Shown: positions 48,430 to 61,500, numbered from the stretch's first letter. The stretch: DNA of 64,000 nt from Paracentrotus lividus (GCA_940671915.1 CALNVZ010002100.1:69530006-69594005); one strand, 5' to 3'. Notes: generated by a model from the letters alone, not told the origin. A program made the numbers and translations.

Positions 48430-48840
48430 ACCTGGTTGAAGGTTAATGATAAGAATAGAAGGCAAGATTTATAAGGCTTGTGTCAGAACAGCGATGGTAT
48501 ATGGTTCAGAAACATGGAATGTGAAGACAAAAGAAGATGAGGAGAACAGAAAGAGCTATGATACGAAAAATGCGTATTGTTAAAATATCTGATAGAAGGA
48601 ACACAAGTGAGCTCACGGAAAGGTTGGGTTTGGAAGAATCTGTTGTGGAAGTGGTATAGTGGTTTGAGATGGATGGGCCACGTGTTGAGGGAAGATGATG
48701 AACACGTGAAAAGAGCATTGGATCTGGAAGTGGGTGGCATAAGAAGAAAGATTAGACCAAGGATTACATAGAGGAAAGGTTCTGAACGAGGAGGATACTC
48801 AAGACAGAAAGAAGTAGATGGAGGGAATGTCATGGCACGA
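48430..48840 (+). mobile_element. LINE fragment, end of reverse transcriptase (RTE-like)
   Basis: Plus-strand frames give KIYKACVRTAMVYGSETWNV, then IRKMRIVKISDRRNTSELTE, then LRWMGHVLREDDEHVKRALD and LEVGGIRRKIRPR. That series is the well-known C-terminal end of RTE/BovB-like reverse transcriptases (YGSETW ... RWxGHVxR ... RPRxTW). The pieces lie in different frames, so the copy is dead and 5'-truncated. Confidence 0.8.
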
Positions 48841-48874
48841 GAGTCATTAACCTCTCTTTAAAGGGAATATGGCC

Positions 48875-49024
48875 CAGTGGCGGATCTAGGCAGGGGACGC
48901 GCGCCCCCTTTATAATTTGAAAACCACTCATTGACTTTACATGTTAAAATCGGAACATTTCGGCGGCCCATCCCCTTATCGAGCCTGGTGCCCCCTCTAT
49001 TTTCAAATCGTGGATCCGCCACTG
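48875..49024. mobile_element. hAT-type MITE (150 bp)
   Basis: The ends CAGTGGCGGATCTAGG and GTGGATCCGCCACTG are inverted repeats. The interior shares AACCACTCATTGACT and ACATGTTAAAATCRGAA with the element at 29483-29639, so both belong to one family. Flanks AATATGGC and AATATGCT are an approximate 8-bp duplication. It sits directly after the LINE fragment. Confidence 0.8.
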
Positions 49025-49735
49025 AATATGCTGACTGAAGTGAATGATGATAATGTCAACATGGTCAAGTTGAAGTTGACTTTAAAAAAAAACTTCAATG
49101 TTATTATTTTTATTATTATTTTTTTTAGTAAAAAAGAAGATGTTTATCGTAATGCCCACTTTTTTTAACAAGTCTACTTAACCAAAGAGTTTGTCATCTC
49201 GGTGACCAAAATTATCTTAGTACATCTACCTCTCTCACACAAAAATATATTGACTTGTTGACCTGGCTAGAGGTTTTATCAAGTCCATGCAGTCATGATG
49301 ATATTTGTTCTTTTTAGAAACTTGAGACAAGATAACTTATTCTGCCAAGTGGTAAAATGTTAATACGTCGACATGGAAGTTTAACATTTCTTCATGTCAA
49401 CATGATAAGGACATGAGGCTATTTTACAAGACAAAATGTCTTGCCATAATGATTTATCGAATGGCATTTTGACGCTTCTTTTAAGGTTTAATTTCCGAAT
49501 TTGAAATCGCATTATCTCTCAAATTACCGGCAGGAAAACTTCACGTACATAAAATGATATGTATACACTACATAATACTTTTGCCATGTCTCGTTAAAGC
49601 TGGGTTATAGTTTTGATAAGATTCAATCAAATGTATATATTGATCTCTTATGAAACACTCGAACTCTGAAAATACTAATGTGATCATTTAACGAAAATAT
49701 ACTTGTACTCCAGCTTTACCGATTATCTAGGCAGT

Positions 49736-51382
49736 CATGGGTGTCGATTGTGGGGGGGATGGGGGGGATGCATCCCCCCCAATAATTTCGGTGGGGGGGA
49801 TGGTGTGTACAATCATCCCCCCCCAATATTTTGATATAAAAAAAAAATATATATATCATATTATATGCATATAAATCTACCCATTACAAATTCGTTATCA
49901 TAATTATAAAACACTTTTATGACATTATTATATTATATTGCAGTCTAAAATGCATATTTCTAACATTCAAAAATCCAAAATTTTCTCACTCTCTCGTTAA
50001 TCTTCCTTGTGTGTTCCTATATACTTCAGTAATCATGCAATACACAATACACCGTGTAGATAATGGAAGCACAGACTCTGTTTCACTATTCACAATTGAA
50101 AAAAAAAAATCAAATGGATAACAATCAGGGGCACCGATCCCAGGGTGCATGGGGGACAGATGCCTCGATAAGTAAAACTGAATGAATTCGGCCTCAAAAA
50201 TCCACGATAGTTTTCATAAAATAAATAAAGAATATTTAAGAGTCTGTAACACTTAGCTTCATTGGCTCTTCATCGACCAGGTAACTTTTTTGGACTCGGA
50301 CCATTGATTATATAATATACTTCCACTATTCTCCGGGGGGCTAAATGCCCTCTTTTCAAATGTGTCGCTACTTTGCTCTCAAATATCAGATAACTCTTTT
50401 CAGCTCGCGCTTCGCGCTCGCAAAATATAAGATAATTTACAACCTTACAACTTCATAACTTCATCTTTTATGCATGTATAAACGCCACGATGGTACGTTT
50501 AAAACACCATCTCCCTCCCCGTTTCGTGCTCCCATGTTGCTAGAAGAATCTTGTTTCATCAGGTCGCTATTATTGGGAAAATTTTGAGCTCGCGCTTCGC
50601 GCTCGCACAATATATTCCCCTAACTGGAATTCGTCCATATTTATATAGATTTGCGTTTGTTGGCATTACTTAATGATGTTTCGCTTCTAATCATTAGTTA
50701 AAGCCCCCTAGCCCTCCATCAATTTCGCGCTTATAGTCATGTAACGCTATAGAAATACCATGTTTCAGTTCAATATTATTGAGAAAATTTTAAGCTCGCG
50801 CTTCGCGCTCGCATTACAGCCCTCTAAATTCGACGATATACTAGTACTCATATGCGTTATAATGTGCTGGTGTGTATATCTACAGACATCATGATGGCCC
50901 CCTTTAATAAAGCAGATAAAGCCCATTCCCAGTTTCGCGTTCGCATTATTCTATAACATATGTCCCATTTCATGTCACTATTATTGAGAAAATTTTTAGC
51001 TCGCGCTTCGCGCTCGCATAATGAATTCGAAAATATGTACTAGTAGATACTGAGATGCATGCATGTGTGTATTGTCTTTATTCATTGCATCATCATGGTC
51101 CCCCCTTTAACAAACAAATTAAAGCCCCTTCCTCGTTCCGCGCTCGCATTATGCTACAAATGCCCCATTTTATTTCACTATTATTGAGAAAATTTTCGGC
51201 TCGCGCTTCGCGCTCGCATTATACAATACATTTTCATGTTTATATGCATTTGTGTATACAAGCATTACCCCACCCCCAACAATGGACACTGCGATCATAT
51301 ACCATCATATGTGTCACATTGATGAAAAGAGGAAATATCGACGATCATCCCCCCCAATCGCCAAAACAAATCGACACCGTTG
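49736..51382. mobile_element. hAT-like non-autonomous element (1.65 kb) carrying a CpG-rich array
   Basis: A perfect 8-bp duplication TAGGCAGT flanks it (49728-49735 and 51383-51390). The left end is CATGGGTGTCGATT and the right end, reverse-complemented, is CAACGGTGTCGATT (12 of 14 identical). G-rich runs (GGGGGGGATG) follow both ends in inverted sense. No transposase frame is visible. The 8-bp duplication and CA-start ends fit hAT; the superfamily is inferred. The right half is made of the ~200-bp units listed separately. Confidence 0.8.
50390..51235 (+). repeat. Five-unit array of ~200 bp with conserved CpG-rich word
   Basis: GCTCGCGCTTCGCGCTCGC occurs exactly at 50403, 50588, 50794, 50999 and 51199 (spacing 185-206). 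It is usually preceded by ATTATTGAGAAAATTTT and followed by ATTAT. The 19-bp word is unchanged in all five units, while the spacer text between them is much more variable. Confidence 0.9.
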
Positions 51383-51390
51383 TAGGCAGT

Positions 51391-52259
51391 ACCATGAAAT
51401 TATTGTTTAATTATCTATCGATTAATTAATAGAAGAGTTTATAGAGCTTACAGAGCTATTTTCTTTTTATGTTCTCTTAATTATTGTTAATGGCCAGTCC
51501 TGGGTACATGTAGCTTGGTCGGGAAGGGAGACCCTAGGCCTTGGTTATCAAGTTAGCTTTTTCCAAACCCAGGCAGCCACGCTACATGTACCTCGAACAG
51601 GTTTCATATTTATTTATATACTCTTAAATTATTATTGCGTTTTACATTGTATTTGCCGAACTGATAATAAATAAATAAATAATTGAGTTTTGATCTTCGT
51701 CTAAACTTTCGTCAAAAACCAGTTCGTCAAATTACATTTTGGTCTAATTGCCGCTGTTTTTTTTTTTTTTTATCTTTCTTTTCTGTTTAACCTTTTGTCT
51801 AATGTCCACTTGGTCTAACACCACTTAAACAATTATTTGTAACAATCACGTAATAGACCAAATATTCATATGGGAAATAGACAAAAATGCAATTAGACAA
51901 TTTTGAACTAGCAATTAAACCTCAAAATTAGTCATAATTGTTAGCCCAAACGGGTGCGGCAAGTGTAGATCATGTGCCTTGCAAAATGAAGTTTGTGCAA
52001 TTGTCGGTATTCGAATCTCGTACCCTGTGATCGACTGTCCTCAACTCGTCCACTAAACGTTCTGTTTCATTGATATTAACATGTGTTTTAGCTTCAGTCA
52101 TCGTTCGTTTTTCCTAATTAAGGGGGCGTTTTCAGCTTCGAATGCTGTTAAAAGCTAGTACCTAAATATGAATATGTTTAGGCCTTTTATGTTTTGTTTT
52201 TCCTCCATTGTGATGTTGAAGATGGGTATATATTCGAGTAAATAAATAAATAAATAAAT
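51391..52259. other. Intergenic with foldback patches, no gene seen
   Basis: There is a short foldback at about 51498-51596 (GGGTACATGTAGC against GCTACATGTACC). A GTCTAA-rich stretch at 51690-51910 has inverted words TTGGTCTAATTGC and GCAATTAGACAA. An (AAAT)n microsatellite ends near 52260. No gene was recognised. Confidence 0.5.
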
Positions 52260-52526
52260 ATGAGTAGCAATCACCGTACGGCCAATTCCAAGCACTCGAA
52301 CGCGAGCCATTGCACTTGGACGTCATCACCTCATTTACGCACGTCACAACAGGGAGCGCGTATGTCCTTTCACTCTTTTGATGACGTAACAATAAGTTCG
52401 TTTCCAAGGGCATACGCGTATAGCCAAACAGCCCAGACAATTTTAGCACAGTATTTTCACAGGACACTTTCAAAAATAGGTTTAGTTAATTTTAGGGCAA
52501 CTGTTTGTAATTTTAAGATAATCACA
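52260..52526 (+). promoter_or_regulatory. Probable creatine kinase promoter with CRE-like sites
   Basis: The stretch just before the start codon is richer in CpG than its surroundings. It contains CCAAT (52282-52286), GACGTCAT (52319-52326) and TGACGTAA (52382-52389); the last two are CREB/ATF-type words about 60 bp apart. The transcription start is not determinable, and some of this stretch will be 5' UTR. Confidence 0.45.
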
Positions 52527-55500
52527 ATGGAGAAACAAGTTGAAGGAGCCTTTCAAATTTTGAAGGACAATCCTAAAGTGACTGCACTTGCACTAGGAGC
52601 AATCTTTGGAGCTGGTGTAATTTGTTACGGGTATGTTACCTTTAGAGTGAAGACTTTTTTTTTTTGTATCATAATGTTAATAAATTTCTACCACTTCTGA
52701 AATCGTATCCGTGTACACTTTAGTCTAACACTACACTCTATGTGGAGGAAAAAGAATGGTTTAAAAAAAAATTTGGTAACATGTGATGCATCTATGATTA
52801 TTTTTAGGGATTTTTTATTTGTTTTGTTTTTTGTTTTAATATTTTAGACAACAGACCCCTATCTGCATAAATAGTGACATACTACAGACCCCTATCTTCA
52901 TAAGATAGTGACATACTACAGACCCCTATCTTAATAAGATAGTGACATACTACAGACCCCTATCTTAATAAGATATGGTTTTTGGAATAACCCATCAAAA
53001 AGAAACCCCCCAAAGAAACCCCCCGCCCCTATATCCTTTTTAAAATCAAAAAAAACTAAGATAGTGACATACCTACAGACCTCCTATATCATAAGATGAG
53101 TGACATACTACAGGCCCCTATCTTCATAAGGATAGTGACATACTAACAGACCCCTATCTTTATAAGAATATGTAGACATACTACGACGCCACTATCTACA
53201 TAAGATAGTGAGCATACTACAGACCCCTATCTCATAAGATATGTGACATACCTACAGACCCCTATCTTATAAGATAAGTGACATACCTCACAGACCCCTA
53301 TTCTTCATAAGATAGTGACATATCTACAGACCCTATCTTCATAAGATAGTGACATAGCTTACAGACCTCCATAACATCTTCATACACATTAGTGACTATG
53401 ACTACAGACGCCCTATCTTCATAAGATAGTGACATACTACAGACCCCTATCTTCATAAGATCAGTGACCATACTACAGACCCCTATCTTCATAAGATAGT
53501 GACACTACTCAGCGTCTACACCATAGATAGTACACACAGACCCCTATCTTCATAAGATAGTGACTACTACAGACCCCTATCTTCATAAGATAGTTGCACT
53601 ACCTACAGACCCCTATCTTCATAAATAGTGATACTACAGACCCCTATCTCAAAGATAGTGAAGACTACAGACCCCTATCTTGCATAAGATAGGTGATGTG
53701 CACATCCACACAGGACCCCTATCTTCATAAGATAGTGACTTACTCAGACCCTATCTTCATAAGATAGTGACTATACTACAGACCCCCTATCTGCATAGAT
53801 AGTGACATACTACAGACCCCTATCTCATAAAGATAGTGACATACTACAGACCCCTATTCTTATAAGATAGTGACATACTACAGACCTATCTTAAAAGATA
53901 GTGACTACTACATAGACCCCTATACATAAGATAAGTGACATACTACAGACCCCTATTCATAAGATAGTGACATACTACAGCCCCTATTTTTCATAAGATA
54001 GTGACATACTACAGGCCCCTATCTTCATAAGATAGTGACATACTACAGACCCTATCTCATAAGATAGTGACCATAGACTGACCCCTATCTTATAAGATAG
54101 TGACATACTACAGACCCCTATCTTCATAAGATAGTGAATACTACAGACCCCTATCTTCATAAGATAGTGACATACTACAGCCCCCTATCTTCATAAGATA
54201 GTGACTTATACTACAGACCCTATCTCATAGATAGTGACACACTACAGACCCTATCTTCATAAGATAGTGACATACTACAGACCCTATCTTCATAAGATAG
54301 TGACTACTACAGACCCTATCTTCATAGATAGTGACATACTACAGTACCCCTATCTTCATAAGATAGTGACATACTACAGACCCCTATCTTCATAAATAGT
54401 GACATACTACAGACCCCTATCTTCTAAGATAGATGACATACTAACAGTCCCATCTTATAAGATAGTGCACTACTAAACAGACCCCCTATCTTCATAAGAT
54501 AGTGACATACTACAGCCCCCTATCTTCATAAGATAGTGACATACTACAGACCCCTATCTGCATAAGATAGTGACATACTACAGACCCCTATCTTCATAAG
54601 ATAGTGACATACTACAGGCCCTATCTTCAAGATAGTGACATACTACAGACCCCCTATCTGCATAAGATAGTGACATACTACAGACCCTATCTTCATAAGA
54701 TAGTGATATACTACAGACCCTATCTTCATAAGATAGTGAGATGACTTATACAGACCCCTATCTTCATAAGATAGTGTACATAAGAACTATTACAGACCCC
54801 TATCTTCTAAGATAGTGACATACTACAGACCCCTATCTTCATAAGATAGTGATATACTCAGACCCCTATCTCATAAGATAGTGACATACTACAGGCCCCC
54901 TATCTTCATAAGATGTGACCTACTACAGACCCCTATCTTCATAAGATAGTGACCATACAGACCCCTATCTTCATAAGATAGTGACATACTCAGACCCTAT
55001 TCTTCATAAGATAGTGACATACTACAGACCCTAGTCATTTCATAAGACTAGTGACATACTACAGACCCCTATCTTCATAAGATAGTGACATACTACAGAC
55101 CCCTATCTTCATAAGATAGTGACATACTACATACCCCTATCTTCATAAGATAGTGACATACTACAGACCCCTATCTTCATAACATAGTGACATACTAAAT
55201 ACATACACCTATCTTCATAAGATAGTGACATAATACATACCCCTATCTGCATAAGATAGTGACATACTAGAGACCCCTATCTGCATAAGATAGTGACATA
55301 TATTACATACCCCTATTTTCATAACATAGTGACATACTAAATACATACACCTATCTTCATAAGATAGTGACATACTACATACCCCTATCTGCATAAGATA
55401 GTGACCTACTACAGACCCCTATCTTCTTAAGATAGTGACATACTACAGACCCCTATCTTCATAAGATAGTGACATACTACAGAAACCCTATCTTCATAAG

Positions 55501-58500
55501 ATAGTGACATACTACAGAAACCCTATCTTCATAAGATAGTGACATACTACAGACCCCTATCTTCATAAGATAGTGACATACTACAGAAACCCTATCTTCA
55601 TAAGATAGTGACATACTACAGACCCCTATCTTCATAAGATAGTGACATACTACAGAAACCCTATCTTCATAAGATAGTGACATACTATAGACCCCTATCT
55701 GCATAAGATAGTGATATACTATACTGACCCCCTATCTTCATAAGTATAAAGATAGTGACATACTAAAGACCCCAATCTTCATAAGATAGTGATATACTAC
55801 ATAACTCTATCTTACATAATATGGACCACTATTTTTCATAAGATAGTGACGTAATTTACAGACCCCTATTTATAACTTCCTATAAGATTACTTAAAGCTA
55901 AAAAAAATATAAGTAAAAGTAGAAACAGTTTTCGTAGTGGTAGTAGCAGCAGCTCATGCATTAACAACAGTGACGGTGATGGAGAAATTAACTTAGAAGA
56001 CGAAAATCTGAGTACTAATTTTTAAATCTATACCTATGGCTGCCCACACAGAAAGCGTAATTGCTGTGGGGGTTCCCGCCAACTGACCAGGCCACGTCCT
56101 ACCGGTATATCATGCTACCCAGACCTGGTCAAGCATAACAACATCATGGCGAAGTATCTCACGGTCAAACTCTACTCTAAGCTCTGTGACCGGAAGACCA
56201 GTACAGGATGGACACTTGATGATTGCATCCAGACCGGAGTGGACAATCCTGGACATCCTTACATCATGACTGTTGGTATGGTCGCAGGGGACGAGCAGTC
56301 GTACGAGGTAATGGTCGTTTGTAATAATGCATGTAATTATTATTGATCTGTTGTAATGTTATTACTTCACCTGAATCATGAATCAGAGACATAATCAGAT
56401 CACTATGTTATAGTTTGCAGGATTATTTGAGATAGAAAGTGGGTTAGGGTTCTACACCCTGTACACGTATAATTTGGCAAAATGTAAAGTTGGAATTTGT
56501 GATAGCAGACTAGCAGATCATTATTCCTTTTTTGAACGAAGTTTTTGTATCAATGATACATATTTCGCAAAGCTTCAGATGAATAACCCTCACGAAAGGC
56601 GATAGGGAATGATTTTTTTTTTTTCGGCTTTCGGCCATCCAAAAGATCATTATTTTTTAAATAACATCACCCATAGGGGTAACTCGTCACTCGGGTCAGT
56701 CTTCCATGAATTGTTTATTTATTTTTTTTTACCGGTGGATAAAGGAGGGGGCAATCCCCCAAATACCTAAATTTTTAGGCACTTTTTCCGCTAAACGTTT
56801 CCCCATTGATCCGCTCCTAAATAAGTCTGTTCATTTATCCCCTAAACCTTGTCAGGTTTTCAAAGAGCTCTTCGACGCGATCATTGAGGACCGCCATGAT
56901 GGTTATGGACCGAACAACATTCATCCAACTGATTTGAATCAAAATCATCTGAGAGCAGTAACTCTAGATCCCGACTACGTACTGTCATCCCGGGTACGCA
57001 CCGGGAGATGTATCAGAGGATTCCGTCTCCCACCTGCATGTAGCAGAGCAGAGCGACGCAAGGTGGAAAAGGTACGTGTGTAGGTATACACTTTTGGCTG
57101 ATGATAAGTTAATTCAAAATTGTTAACTTTTTATTTCAGTGATTATTATTTATTTATTTATTTATTACTTTTTGTTGTTGACATTCTATAAACCTGAACG
57201 ATGAAAAATTCTTTGGAAGTAAGTTTCATATATTTCCATCAAATAAAACGTGTAAAAATTGTGTTGGAATATTTTTCACTTTCTGGCAATGTAGGCCCAT
57301 TTCGTATAAGTGATTTTCTTTAATTTCAATTACTTCTCAGAGAATACACATAAATGCACTAGTAACATATAAGCAATATTTCAAATACATATCACGAAAT
57401 TATTTTACTCACTCAAACATTGTTAAATTATTGTATCAGGTAATGAATATATATTTTTCATCAGAATTATATTCTTTTTCAAAAACGATCGAAGCCTTTT
57501 TAGCTATCTGTCGGTGTCATGATACCACATAATAATAATAATATTTACTTGTATTGTGAACAAATTTTAGAACCAAAGTTCTTTCATAAGTTTAATCATT
57601 CATTCAAAATGTGCTTTAATGGAGGTTTTGAATTTGGTTGACTGTAGATTGCAATCGAAGCTCTTGGTAACTTGAAAAGCGATCTACGTGGTCAGTACTA
57701 CTCCTTAACCACCATGACCGAAGAGGATCAACAGAAATTGATTGATGATCATTTCCTCTTCGACAAACCCGTCTCACCTCTCCTAACCTGTGCAGGCATG
57801 GCCAGAGACTGGCCCGATGCCAGAGGAATATGGTAAATACAGTTTTATTTGTCTTATGAAGATATTGGGACTTATGTGTGCGCAAAAGCAAGGAACTGCT
57901 TTTACTGGAATTTGGGTCATGAATTTTCTTTTAAAGCGTTATCGTGCTTAATTGTTATACGACTGTAATGATTAATTTATCATTCGGAAACGAAATTTAA
58001 AAAAAAATCCTTGTAAAGGCAATTACTTGTTTTATGGATTGTCCCAATTGTCTTGTTATCATTTCCTGTGTGATCACAATATATTCATAAGTGACACCCT
58101 TGTTCATAATATGATGGAATTCAGTTATGGGATGCTCAACGAGTAAAATCAAAGCATGTCTTTGATATGTTATACAATCACACACACACACAAAAAAAAT
58201 AAAAATAAAATAAATAAATAAATAAATAAATAAATCGAGAAAAAATATCGTTGTTGGTTAAATAATGATTAGGTCACTATTATAAAGTTTCTTTTTCAAT
58301 TTCAAAGCAATAATTTCATCGATACAATCGCAACAGTCATGTTCCCCCCTTTTTTAAATAAATACTGACTTTGTTTAATATGTGTTTAAATCTGTATACA
58401 CTGCATTGTTTTGTCATTTTAATGGCTGAATATGATAAATAAAACAATAGTAATAATGATATTAAAGGCACAACCTTGAGAAGAACTTCCTAGTATGGCT

Positions 58501-61500
58501 TAATGAAGAGGATCATACTCGACTCATCTCAATGGAAAAGGGTGCTAACATGGTCCGAGTTTTCCAGCGATTCTGCTCTGGTTTAAATGAGGTATGTGTA
58601 TTCATATTCATTGCAATTAGTTCATTAGATTGAGCTAATCTCGTAAGACTATACATGTCTTGTATCATCGTTGAGAGGGTTATCACACAATATTGTTTTG
58701 AAACTAGCAAGTTTTTGTAATAGTTGATGTTCTGTTCATGCATGCAGGCAAGCTCAAATGAAGATATCCGTATAATTTTTTTTTTTTTGCCAATCCTTGC
58801 AAGATATTTCCTAAAATCGTTGTTCCTTTGTTTGACTTCTTTAAATATCGCATGAATAGTTTGAGAGACAAATAAAGAAAGCTGGGCATGAGTTCATGTG
58901 GAACGAACATCTTGGATACATCCTAACCTGCCCATCCAACCTTGGTACAGGCCTTCGTGCTGGAGTACATCTCAAGATTCCACTTCTAAGTCAGGTATCT
59001 ACTTCAAAGTGTTTATTTATAAGGTGTTCTTTGATTGCCCAAATAACATTCATGTTGACATAACAAAGCATGAGAGCTTACGACCTTCCGTCTCACAACT
59101 GTCTTCTCTTTAAAGACCGTGGACGGAGTAAATACAACCGTACATCGATTGAAAGCTAAGTAGGCGTATAACATTAACACCCCAAAAATAAATTCAATTT
59201 TCATAACAGTATTCATAAAAAGGTGATCGAACCTCAAGCAGGCCATCCCTCCAAAATACTCGAAAAGTTACCCCTATTTTAATGGCGCGGTTGATGACGT
59301 CAAATAATGTTAAGGGAATGATACGGCCAGGCATGAATGTGTTTCGCCTTTAGAAAACACGTCTGTATTGCTATGTCAGAACAATAGACCCCATGTGTGT
59401 TAGATTCTATTGTTATGAAATGAAAGGGCAAATTAATTCAGCATTTAGCATGTAGCATTCCGTTAACATCTTTTGACGTCATCAACCGCGCCATTAAGAT
59501 AGGTGTACTTTTTCGAGTATTTGGGAGGGATGGCCTGGTTGAAGTTCGATCACCTTTTTAAAGAAATACTTTTCAGATGGACAATAAAAATGCTTAAATT
59601 GGGAATTGCTGTATTATGAAAAATTATTAGCTTTCGTTTTATATGTAATTTGGGTTTTCATTTCTCGGTCCGGTTAGGGACTTTAAGCATTAAATCATTT
59701 TAATTAGTCAACATCTAACAATAATGATATGTTAAGAGCGTGAAGAACAGGATGAGGCGTGATCCCAAGGAGTGGTCCAGCTGTAGTTTTAAGAGATCCC
59801 GGTCCAACACCAAACTTTAAAGCATTCCTCAAAATTAGAAATTAACAAAAGTACATTTTATATGATTATTATTATTTTTTGAATCCGGCAATCGTGGAAA
59901 TGACTTAATTTTGATTTGCCCTGTTAGGGTCATGGCGCCCTCACCTGCTCAGTCTTTTTTCAATTTTTGATCTCGATTTGTGTTTTTGCCTCATATTTAA
60001 TCTACTGAATAAAAACGATAACCGTATACACTTGTTCACACATGAGTATAATAAAAATGTATTCTAAAATATATTCTACAGCCTCCAAACTATAAAAGAA
60101 AGTAAAATATAATTGTCTCTACGCCATTGACAGAATTTTGTAAGGGTTTAATTTCAACGTTGGTCCCATTTCAAATTATATTGAGAAAATCGTACAATGC
60201 AATGAGGCACGTAACAAGGAATATTATTAAAGACGCAATAAGAGAGGGGCTTGTTTAAAATGAATGTCATTATATTTGGGCGATTATAATTGAACACTTT
60301 GGCTATGGTTTGCTATAGATTTAGCAAAATTTTTGTTGGTCTATTTGTTCATGTTTTTTTTTATATTATTATTATTTGTTGTTATATGTATGTATTCATT
60401 TAGTTATTATATTTTTGTTATCATATTATGTTATATGTTTCACTAGAAAGGACCTCGTTGTAAATAAGCCTTTTCGGCTTTCATGGGCTATCCTTGTCGG
60501 TGTTTCTTCTATTATCTCATATACACTCGACGAATCAAATAAAATAAAATCAAATCAAATCAATCAAATCAAATATTTGACAGGATCCTCGGTTTGAGGT
60601 GATCTTAGAAAGACTTCGTCTTCAAAAGAGAGGAACAGGAGGAGTCGATACGGAATCTACAGATGGAATCTTTGATATTTCAAACGTCGATAGACTCGGC
60701 AAATCAGAGGTAAATCTTGATGAATTTTGTTTTGAGTAATATGTTTAAAAATCCCAAATAATATTTCTTTGTTTTTAATTTGAAAATTCGAGGTGTCTAC
60801 CTGAATCTAAAAGGGGTTTAAACAAAAAGGACTGAAGACACACAATATTTGCAGCGCACAACATTCTATTTTGTTGTGACTTGTGGCATATTATGCTTCT
60901 TATACATGAATATTGTAGTTCAATATTCTTTTTATCAGAGTTGTATAATAATTCATAAATAATGTGAGATTTATTATTTAATCATTATGCACCTGTCTAT
61001 TACGTTCTTTATTTGCAGATAAATCTGTAATTCCTAGCTTATGTTACGAACCGCCATAAATCTCATTTAGGGTAAAATTTTTGGGAAAAAAAGGAAGCTT
61101 ATTTTACTCTGTCGACTTGATTTCAGACGATCAATATGATTATTTTAAGAATAACAGAAGATTCAAATCTAACTCTAGAGCAAACTAAATTTAGGTCCTA
61201 AATCATATTCCGCACATATTTTTTTTTTATTTGGTATAGGTCAAAATCTGATAGTTTGTTCTATTCTTATATCCCATTGTAAATATTTGTACTTATTCAT
61301 TGATTTATCATTATTACTCGTACTTTTCTTTTATTGAATTATCATTTATCCCACTCTATTATCATATTAAGCCTATTATCATTATCATTGAGATTCAAAT
61401 ATCTTAGTTCGAATGTTGATTTAAAAATTTAAAATTATTTTGGTTGATTATTGTTTTCAGGTCCAACTGGTTCAGACAGTCCTTGATGGAGTCAGCTTGT

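Noticed and set aside
51985-52025. tRNA or SINE head with a B-box-like GGTATTCGAATC
   Set aside because: Only the B-box-like word is seen; no A box at the right spacing and no tail.
52260-52526. In-frame N-terminal extension of creatine kinase from an upstream start
   Set aside because: The frame is open, but the upstream ATGs have weaker context, the text resembles no presequence strongly, and CRE/CCAAT words suggest it is promoter or UTR.
52851-55870. CRISPR-like array (regular repeats with an internal palindrome)
   Set aside because: There are no unique spacers: the 34-bp units abut head to tail, the setting is a eukaryotic intron and no cas genes are present. It is a satellite.
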